Source: Candidatus Auribacterota bacterium
Lineage (GTDB): Bacteria > Auribacterota > JAFGBW01
Reading direction: 5' to 3'
Assembly (NCBI GenBank): GCA_016932965.1
Contig: JAFGBW010000154.1
Location: 1 to 24,981, forward strand
DNA length: 24,981 nt
The notes beneath the pieces are model-generated. The model saw only the letters and a list, made by a program, of their open reading frames with translations, was not told the DNA's origin and searched no databases. Positions 16,113 to 22,900 of the stretch are shown one piece after another. A program made the position numbers and the translations under genes. How positions within the stretch are numbered: the stretch's first letter is position 1; each line of letters starts with the position of its first letter.

Positions 16113-16140
16113 TTGCATCACAGGATGGTTTCCCTATAAT
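16113..16140 (+). promoter_or_regulatory. Sigma-70-type promoter of the PilZ gene
   Basis: A consensus -10 TATAAT (16135-16140) lies 16 bases after TTGCAT (16113-16118), a partial match to the -35 element. Transcription would begin near 16147, giving a leader of about 35 bases before the PilZ start. Confidence 0.5.
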
Positions 16141-16181
16141 TTAATCAATGTTTATTACTTTTAAACAGGAGGGGAGCCAAG

Positions 16182-16652
16182 ATGGGGATGTTTTCTTTTT
16201 TAAACCAGCAGGAAAAAAAATCAGAAAAAAAAATCACGGAGGAGCGGAGGCGTTTTCCGAGAAAAATCAAGGTATACATAGCCCAGTGTGAAACCGATTC
16301 CAGAAAATCGTACATGACCATATTCAATGTGTCCCAAAATGGTCTGGGTATATACCTGGAAGAGCCTCTTGAAAGAGGTGCCTGTCTCAACATCACGATT
16401 CAGCATGAATATAAAAAGGGCTGTTATGATGCTAATCCCATGAACCTGACTCTCCCGGCGAAAGTGGTCTGGATCAAGGAAAATATCAACGGGAACGGCT
16501 TTCATGCAGAGGAACTGCTCGGCCTGCCTGTGATGCAGGATAAAAAATACTGTGCAGGCGTTGAATTGCTTCCCATGGATACTGAAATTCATGAACGTTA
16601 CTGGCAGATCATGGATCAACTCAAAGACGCCCCCAGCCAACCGGTTGTTTAA
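16182..16652 (+). CDS. PilZ domain protein
   Basis: The 156-residue protein has the two c-di-GMP binding motifs of PilZ: RRRFPRK (RxxxR at residues 23-27) and NVSQNGLG (NxSxxG at 49-54). A beta barrel ending near VELLPM and a short C-terminal helix follow. PilZ domains bind c-di-GMP and change motility, adhesion or polysaccharide output. A short Lys/Glu-rich leader precedes the domain. AGGAGGGG eight bases before the ATG makes the start secure. The next gene overlaps its 3' end in another frame, so the two are probably translated together. The adjacent membrane glycosyltransferase suggests that surface glycan could be the target; this is inference. Confidence 0.92.
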   Translation: MGMFSFLNQQEKKSEKKITEERRRFPRKIKVYIAQCETDSRKSYMTIFNVSQNGLGIYLEEPLERGACLNITIQHEYKKGCYDANPMNLTLPAKVVWIKENINGNGFHAEELLGLPVMQDKKYCAGVELLPMDTEIHERYWQIMDQLKDAPSQPVV

Positions 16653-18237
16653 TTTATTGAGAATACGACGCCATCTTTTTTCTGAAGCTGTATGGATCCC
16701 GGTTCTTCTTCTGGCAGCGGGTTTTTTCAGCCATAGTCCCTCTTTAAAGGGCGGGTTTGTGTGGGATGATCTGACGCTCATCGTGAATCATTCATCCATT
16801 CAGGAAATCTCGCCTAAAAACATCCGATATATATTCACGCATTCCTATTTTTCCAATCCGGATATTCCTGAGACAAAAGAGACTGCCTTCAGAGGCGGAT
16901 ATTTTCGTCCCATGGCGAATTTGGGCTATGCTCTGCTGTATTCAATTTTTAAATTGAACCCGACAGGATGGCATATGACCAATATTTTCCTTCACTGCCT
17001 CAATGGTTTATTGCTTTTTGTTCTTTTTCAAAGAATGATTTCTGACAAAGCAGTTTGTTTTTTGTCTGCGCTTTTATTTACCCTCCATCCCTGTTTTCAT
17101 CAGGCTGTTGACTATTGCACAGGTTTCATTGATATATTGTCCTTATTTTTTACCCTGACTTCTGTATTATTTTTATTTAAATGGCTTGATGAAAAAGTAT
17201 TTTTATCTTTATCAGGCTTTTTATGTTTTACGAGCTTTCTTTTATGTTTATTGACAAAAGAAACAGGCCTATCCGCTCCTTTATTAGGGTTATGTTATTT
17301 ATTAAGTAAAAGACAAAAACTATTTTCAAATCAATTAGTTAAAATCTTAATCCTTTTCATTAACTTGATATTTATATTTATGTGGAGAAAATACGTCCTT
17401 TCATTGTCCTTACTGGATAATTCCGTATTGACACCAACCTGGCAGTATTATGCAACAGTCATTCATTTGTTGGTCAAATACATTTATAATTTTCTTGTCC
17501 CTTTCTGCCCGCTTTTCATGCAGCAATATCAGGCATTTATTCCTTTTCATACTGTCTTATGGGAAACAGCCGGAATCCTCTTTGTATTGACCGGGTTCTA
17601 TTACTTTTCATTGCCCGTTAAACTGGCTTTGCTCTGGTTTTTCATCAGCTGGATTCCTGTTTCCAATCTTTTCCCTCTTCACCCCAATATTTCCTCTTTT
17701 GCCCTGTATTATTCAGATCATCTTCTTTATTTTGCAGGCACAGGACTAAGCCTTTTGGTTGCGCTCTGCCTCTTATCCCCCGACCGATTCATTAAAAATC
17801 AGCTTATCCGGTTTTTGCTCATTTCTTTCATTGTTTTGCCCCTTATCTATTCATGGACCAGCCAAACAAGGAAAAACAGCTCCGTTTGGGGAAATCCTGA
17901 ACAGCTTTACCTGAAAGTCATCAGATCAAATCCCTGTAATGCAGGTGCATTCCTCAATCTGGGAGTTTATTACGCCATGAACAATAGACACGGGGAAGCT
18001 CTTCTTCAGTACAAGACCCTGTATGATGTTCTCATAAAAAACCAAATCCAGGAACCCGGCATGATTTCACAATGCCTGACGAACATGGGATACTCCTATT
18101 TTCAGTTGAATAACTGGCCCAAGGCAGCTCAATCCTATCAGGAGGCGCTTGACTGGCTTCCGACCAATTCTTTTGCCTCAAACGGTCTGGCAGAAAGCAG
18201 AAAAAGAATGAAGAAAGAGAGGTTTTTCTCTCGTTGA
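16552..18237 (+). CDS. GT39/TMTC-like membrane glycosyltransferase with C-terminal TPRs
   Basis: The protein (561 residues from the ATG at 16552) has about ten transmembrane helices and then a soluble tail. The first periplasmic loop has GGFVWDDLTLIVNH (W71-D72-D73), where GT-C enzymes keep acidic catalytic or metal residues. YFRPMANLGYALLY and TGWHMTNIFLHCLN follow, a pattern shared with TMTC and PMT-like O-mannosyltransferases. The tail has two TPR-like units (AFLNLGVYYAMNNRHGEALL and CLTNMGYSYFQLNNWPKAAQ, about residues 465-545). The start is uncertain: the first 37 residues lie over or beside the PilZ end, and the first helix begins near residue 45, so starts at 16591 or a TTG at 16645 are also possible. 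Donor and acceptor are unknown. Confidence 0.78.
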   Translation: MQALNCFPWILKFMNVTGRSWINSKTPPANRLFNLLRIRRHLFSEAVWIPVLLLAAGFFSHSPSLKGGFVWDDLTLIVNHSSIQEISPKNIRYIFTHSYFSNPDIPETKETAFRGGYFRPMANLGYALLYSIFKLNPTGWHMTNIFLHCLNGLLLFVLFQRMISDKAVCFLSALLFTLHPCFHQAVDYCTGFIDILSLFFTLTSVLFLFKWLDEKVFLSLSGFLCFTSFLLCLLTKETGLSAPLLGLCYLLSKRQKLFSNQLVKILILFINLIFIFMWRKYVLSLSLLDNSVLTPTWQYYATVIHLLVKYIYNFLVPFCPLFMQQYQAFIPFHTVLWETAGILFVLTGFYYFSLPVKLALLWFFISWIPVSNLFPLHPNISSFALYYSDHLLYFAGTGLSLLVALCLLSPDRFIKNQLIRFLLISFIVLPLIYSWTSQTRKNSSVWGNPEQLYLKVIRSNPCNAGAFLNLGVYYAMNNRHGEALLQYKTLYDVLIKNQIQEPGMISQCLTNMGYSYFQLNNWPKAAQSYQEALDWLPTNSFASNGLAESRKRMKKERFFSR

Positions 18238-18290
18238 GGATGAAGAATTGAAGATTTTTTCACCACGATGTACACGGAGAATGAAATCAT

Positions 18291-18365
18291 AAATTGAGAA
18301 TTAAGAATTTGGATTTCCCATTCACTATTTACAATTCTCTGCGCCCCTGCGCCTCTGCGGGAGCA
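18291..18365 (-). repeat. Copy of the dispersed intergenic repeat
   Basis: Read on the minus strand this gives CTCCCGCAGAGGCGCAGGGG, GCAGAGAATTGTAAATAGTG and AATGGG, which parallels 459-509. The left part has AAATTGAGAATTAAGAATT. It fills most of the 181-bp gap before nadA and does not code. Confidence 0.5.
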
Positions 18366-18381
18366 GTTAATTGAAAATCCA

Positions 18382-18408
18382 TTGGCAGGCGGGATGATCT
18401 GGTATAAA
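18382..18408 (+). promoter_or_regulatory. Candidate nadA promoter
   Basis: TTGGCA (18382-18387) and TATAAA (18403-18408) are 15 bases apart, shorter than ideal. The expected start site is near 18414, only about five bases before the nadA ATG. That agrees with the lack of a ribosome-binding site there, as for a nearly leaderless message. Confidence 0.3.
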
Positions 18409-18418
18409 CTGGCTTGTC

Positions 18419-19522
18419 ATGCTCACTCCCTATACAGATTCATCCCCCTTTATATCCTCTGAAAATGACTGGTCTGAGGAAAAAATTCTGGATTCCATCA
18501 GACAAATGAAAGAAGAACTCCGACAAAGAGTGGTTATACTGGCCCATCATTACCAGAGTGACCAGATCATTTCTTTTGCCGATGAAACCGGCGATTCACT
18601 GGAACTGGCCAAAAAGGTCTCCCGATACGCTGACAGGGAATACATCATCTTCTGCGGGGTACGTTTCATGGCTGAGACAGCAAAAATGCTGGCCGGGCCT
18701 CATCAAAAAGTGATTCTTCCTGATCTGGAGGCGCTTTGCTCGCTTGCGGACATGGCGACATCAAATGATGTGGAATCCGCCTGGGAGACGATTTTACAGT
18801 TCATCCCCCCTACTGTCATTCCCATTACGTACATCAATTCCTCATCAGATTTAAAGGCTTTTGTCGGAAGGAAAAACGGGTATGTCTGCACTTCGTCAAA
18901 CGCGGATAAAATAATCCGTCATGCGTTGCAGGAAGGCGAGAGGCTTTTCTTTTTTCCTGACCAGCATCTGGGAAGAAACACCTGTTATCAAATGGGGATT
19001 CCTCTGGAAAAAATGCCCGTTTACCATCCTCATCTGCCTTCAGGCGGCCTTTCGGAAAAACAGATCAAGGAATCCAGAGTGCTTCTCTGGCACGGATACT
19101 GTTCCGTGCATCAGGGTTTCAGCGTGCAGCAGGTGAAACAGGTCAGAAAAAAAGACCCGGACGCAAAAATCCTGGTGCATCCGGAATGTCCCTTTGACGT
19201 GGTAGAGGCCTCTGACATGGCTGGTTCCACCTCTTTCATCATCAACCACATTGACCAGGCTGCCCTGGGAACGCGTTTCGCAGTGGGCACGGAAATCAAT
19301 CTGGTCAACCGGCTGGCTATAAAACATTTTCCGGTCAAAACCGTATATTCCCTATCCCCGTTTCAATGCCTTTGTACCACCATGTACAGAATCCGTCCGT
19401 TCTGGCTCATGAAAAGTCTGGAAGCGGTCAGAGAGGAAAAGGAATTCAACCACATTACCGTCCCTGAAGAAACAGCAAGGATGGCACTCAAAGCGCTTGA
19501 AAACATGTTCAGACAATCCTGA
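18419..19522 (+). CDS. nadA: Quinolinate synthase A
   Basis: The 367-residue protein makes quinolinate from iminoaspartate and dihydroxyacetone phosphate in NAD synthesis, using a 4Fe-4S cluster. The expected three cluster cysteines are C107 (EALCSLADM), C228 (WHGYCSVH) and C319 (LCTTMYRI); C317 is an extra nearby cysteine. Other family marks are VILAHHYQSDQI near residue 38, FFPDQHLGRN near 178 and HPECPFDVV near 254. The triplicated domain length is normal. No nadB or nadC lies beside it, so it seems to be a single-gene unit flanked by repeats. The ATG at 18419 fits the family N-terminus, but no Shine-Dalgarno is visible. Confidence 0.95.
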   Translation: MLTPYTDSSPFISSENDWSEEKILDSIRQMKEELRQRVVILAHHYQSDQIISFADETGDSLELAKKVSRYADREYIIFCGVRFMAETAKMLAGPHQKVILPDLEALCSLADMATSNDVESAWETILQFIPPTVIPITYINSSSDLKAFVGRKNGYVCTSSNADKIIRHALQEGERLFFFPDQHLGRNTCYQMGIPLEKMPVYHPHLPSGGLSEKQIKESRVLLWHGYCSVHQGFSVQQVKQVRKKDPDAKILVHPECPFDVVEASDMAGSTSFIINHIDQAALGTRFAVGTEINLVNRLAIKHFPVKTVYSLSPFQCLCTTMYRIRPFWLMKSLEAVREEKEFNHITVPEETARMALKALENMFRQS

Positions 19523-19625
19523 AGATCAGTTGTGAATAGGGAATTAAACTTTATCACAGAATACGGAGGGGAGTTGCTCGCATTTACTTGCAAGGATATG
19601 ACTTCTGCAGAGGGAAAGACGTAGT

Positions 19626-19664
19626 AACCGCCGTCAACTAACAACCATCAACAATTCACTATCC
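19626..19664 (-). repeat. Intergenic repeat, inverted partner of 15922-15960
   Basis: AACCGCCGTCAACTAACAAC followed by CATCAACAATTCACTATCC is close to the reverse complement of 15922-15960. It lies in the 433-bp gap 19523-19955, which otherwise contains no gene, only the promoter and leader of the giant gene at its right end. Confidence 0.6.
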
Positions 19665-19768
19665 ATCCATTCCTTTTCGCTTTTGCGGGGGCCTATCAAT
19701 TTGCGAGCATATATACGAAGCAAATATTCTATCCTGATTCAATTTCATTTTTTTTTAAAAAACATTGT

Positions 19769-19803
19769 ACATGCATTGACAAATGCCTTGCATGTGGTAA
19801 ATA
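19769..19803 (+). promoter_or_regulatory. Promoter with flanking dyad upstream of the giant gene
   Basis: A perfect -35 TTGACA (19776-19781) is followed 16 bases later by TAAATA (19798-19803), a poor -10. A 7-bp dyad ACATGCA (19769-19775) and TGCATGT (19789-19795) brackets the -35 box, the usual place for a repressor or activator site. Confidence 0.45.
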
Positions 19804-19820
19804 CCTGTATGTTAATACAG

Positions 19821-19927
19821 TTGAAATTTCCAAACCTAAGGGATTATTAGGTCAAAAGATATGAAGATATATCATCCTGAAAAATATTCATTCCCTGGCT
19901 GCCATTGGGCAACTGGGGGATTTTCAA
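19821..19927 (+). promoter_or_regulatory. Possibly structured 5' leader of the giant gene
   Basis: Within the leader, TTGAAA (19821-19826) can pair with TTTCAA (19922-19927) and enclose three hairpins. These are ACCTAA/TTAGGT (19834-19852), GATAT/ATATC (19858-19873), and a longer arm TCCC plus TGCC pairing with GGCA plus GGGA (19892-19920). This is a multi-branch shape. No known riboswitch consensus was recognised. The ribosome-binding site GAGGAGGAAGG follows at 19939-19949. Confidence 0.35.
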
Positions 19928-19955
19928 ATTTTTAGATTGAGGAGGAAGGATTAAC

Positions 19956-22900
19956 ATGAACGATTTTCTCAAAAAATTAAAATGGATTCATATTTGCGTG
20001 ATCATAACCATGATGAGCCAATCCCTTGTGTATGGCCAGGGCGTGGTGAATGATCAAACCGCAGGCAGACATCTGGCCCCGAAATCACAGATTGAGTCCA
20101 TGCTGGATGAAGGCCGTTCTAGAGATGATAAGAAGAAAGCAGAGACCATTCTTACCCTTTTAGATCAGGAGGAATTTCAAGGCATACGTGATCTGATCAG
20201 GCAGAGGCAGCCAAAAATACTGCAGTCGGAGGATATGTATGAGGTGGAGGCGCAAGTAACAGAATTCCTGGTCAATGAGATGGAAAGAGGCAATCCGATG
20301 CAGGACGCCATTCTGTCTGAAAAAGCTGAATATGCCGTTTATAAAGATTTCAGGAAAGAGGCCGGCCTGGAGCAGACGGGCAGAGAAGCCAGCCTGGCAG
20401 GCAGAACCGGCAGGGTTGCTGAATATGAGTCCCATTACTCAAAACGCAGGACAGCTTATGAATCCATTTTTGTGAAGTCCCCGGATTCCCAGGAGAATGA
20501 CGGCGGATTAAATGCAGCTACGGCCGATAGATTTTTCACGGTCCTTGATAACGCGATGTTATATCATCAATTTTTTCAGGCACTTCTCACTCTACCAATT
20601 GAATTAAAAGGAAGGCAGGCTTTAAGATTCGAAAGAGACAGGGGAAGGAGAGAAAGCCGGCTCATCACTGTCATTATTAATGCAGTGCAAAAAATCCGGG
20701 AGGCCAACCAAGAGCTGGGTGAACAGGCTGTCCTGATTTCACAAGAAGTGCTGGGTGACATCATTCTTAAGGGCGTCAAGGCCCGCAACACGGAAGCAGC
20801 GGAACTGATAGAAGAGCTTGAGGCATTACAGCGGAAACTTCCCGGCGGAGAAAAAGAAGCGGATTATGAGGCGGCAAGACAGGCGGCGGAACTGGCTGAT
20901 ATTCACATCAGGGAAATTCAAGGTGTCGTCAGAAACGAGGATGGAAAAATTCAGGATCTGTTGATAAACAGCGCACAAATCATTGAAATAAAAACTCAAA
21001 TACAGACCTGGCGAACTGCACTCTCCACAAATGAGAGGGAACAACAGCAATATGCAGGGGTTCAATCTGAAGAAGCTGTTGCAGCAATGGGAACTCTGAA
21101 TGAAGCGCATCAGACTCTTTCAGGACTCATTACCTCTTTGGAAGCTTCATTAACGGCTCTGATGCAGACAGGCAATGAGTTTAATGACGCGCACCGGCAA
21201 TCCAGGACTTCTGTCGGCCTATATGATGAGCAAATCAGGCAGGCCTATAGTCTGGCTGAGAAATACCAGGGAAGCCCGGATGGATCAAGGGAGCTTGCAG
21301 TTTTCGAAAAAGCTCAAGAAGCCCTGCAGGCATTGGAAAAGGAACAACAGAATCTGTTATGGCTGGATCAGCTTGGTTCCAAACTCACAGGATTGTATTT
21401 CAATCTGAGTATGACCTTTGAGGCCCAGGCAGCTCTTGATGAACAGTTCAACCAGGCCTACTACGCCTTGTTAGAAACCTCCTTTATGCGGGAAACTGCT
21501 GAACAGACAGCCCAAGAAGTGAAAAAAAGGCTGGATGCGTTGAGTGCATGGTTCGCAAACAGCCTGCCGTTCCACGGAATTGCCGAGGGGATCAATCCGC
21601 TCGACGAAACAACCCCGCAGATCACGGATTTATTGAACCATCTTTATGGGCCGGACATGGCGACTGCAAATCCTGATATACACAGAGCGGCCCAGGACCT
21701 TTTACTGAATTATGAAGCCGTTGTTCTTCAGCCTTTTATGGCTGTCAGGGAAAGGGAAATAGCGTTCTGGGGAAGCACTGCTCATGCTCCTGTTGAGATT
21801 GCTCCGGCATTTGTATCCCTTTTTCAGGAAGCAGGCATTACGGTTGTGCCTATGGAAGATAATAAGGTTCAGATGGACTATCCGCATTGTCTGGACGATG
21901 CCGTGGCCTATCTTGTGCAAATGAACCGCTTGATCACTGAGGCACAAGGCTTATTCGTTGAAGGAAACCTGCCGCAGGAAAATGTTGAAAAATACAATGA
22001 GCTTGTATCCATGTATACGGTTCTTGCCCAGGGGGGCATCAATTTATTGAACTCCATTATCTTTTCCATCCGGTTTCGTTCTTTCAGTCCTGAAGTCATT
22101 CAAATGAAGGCCGAGGCCAGACCCATTGCAGTAAACCTGCTGGAGGAATTTTCACGCAGGCTCGCGGAAATAACCCAGATAACCGATCGTCAGGGGATCC
22201 AACCTCCAACAGTCGAATCCCCCTCCCCACTTCCCCAGGAGCCGGCTGAACCTACAGTACAGCCTTCTTCTGATACATCTACTGCGGAGCCGGCGCCTGC
22301 AGGTGAACCAGGCACTCCTCTTCCTGCTGAATCTCCTATTGCAGAGCCTGAAATACCCATTGATGTTGTGATAGATGCTGCGGTTGATACGGCACAAACT
22401 CTTGCTGACGAAGAGACCCAGGCTGATCAACAAGGTGGTACTGGAGCGCGGGCCAGGGTAAGGAATCTCATATGGAGAATTCTTGGCGGCGCAGGCATTG
22501 TTCTTCTGTGCATAGCCATTCCAGCAGGCGTCATAGCTGGTCCTGCCGCAGGAGGCGTTGCTGTATGGCTGACCTCCAATACCGTTTTTGTTTTCCTGCT
22601 CGTTGCGTTTGCAGCAGCTCTTCTATTCTATATTGCTTCGTATATAAAATTTAAAAAACTGCCGAGTCTTCGCGGCCTATTAGGTTCTATGTTTTTAGGC
22701 TCGGTCGCAGGAGGCATTGTCATTGGCCTGATAAAACTGTATGCCGCGTATCCCATCATTGGAGCTATACTCATCGGCGTTGCGGTGCTCTTTATACTCT
22801 GGCTTTTAGGAGTGGAAAAAGGCCTGTGGCGGATTTTGAGCAAATATGTGTTCACCCGGGCCAACCTGAAGCGTTTGATCTTTGTTGTTGCAGCGATAGC

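Noticed and set aside
19523-19955. A known riboswitch class (c-di-GMP, TPP, cobalamin) in the giant-gene leader
   Set aside because: None of the conserved motifs of those classes could be found; only a generic multi-branch pairing remains.
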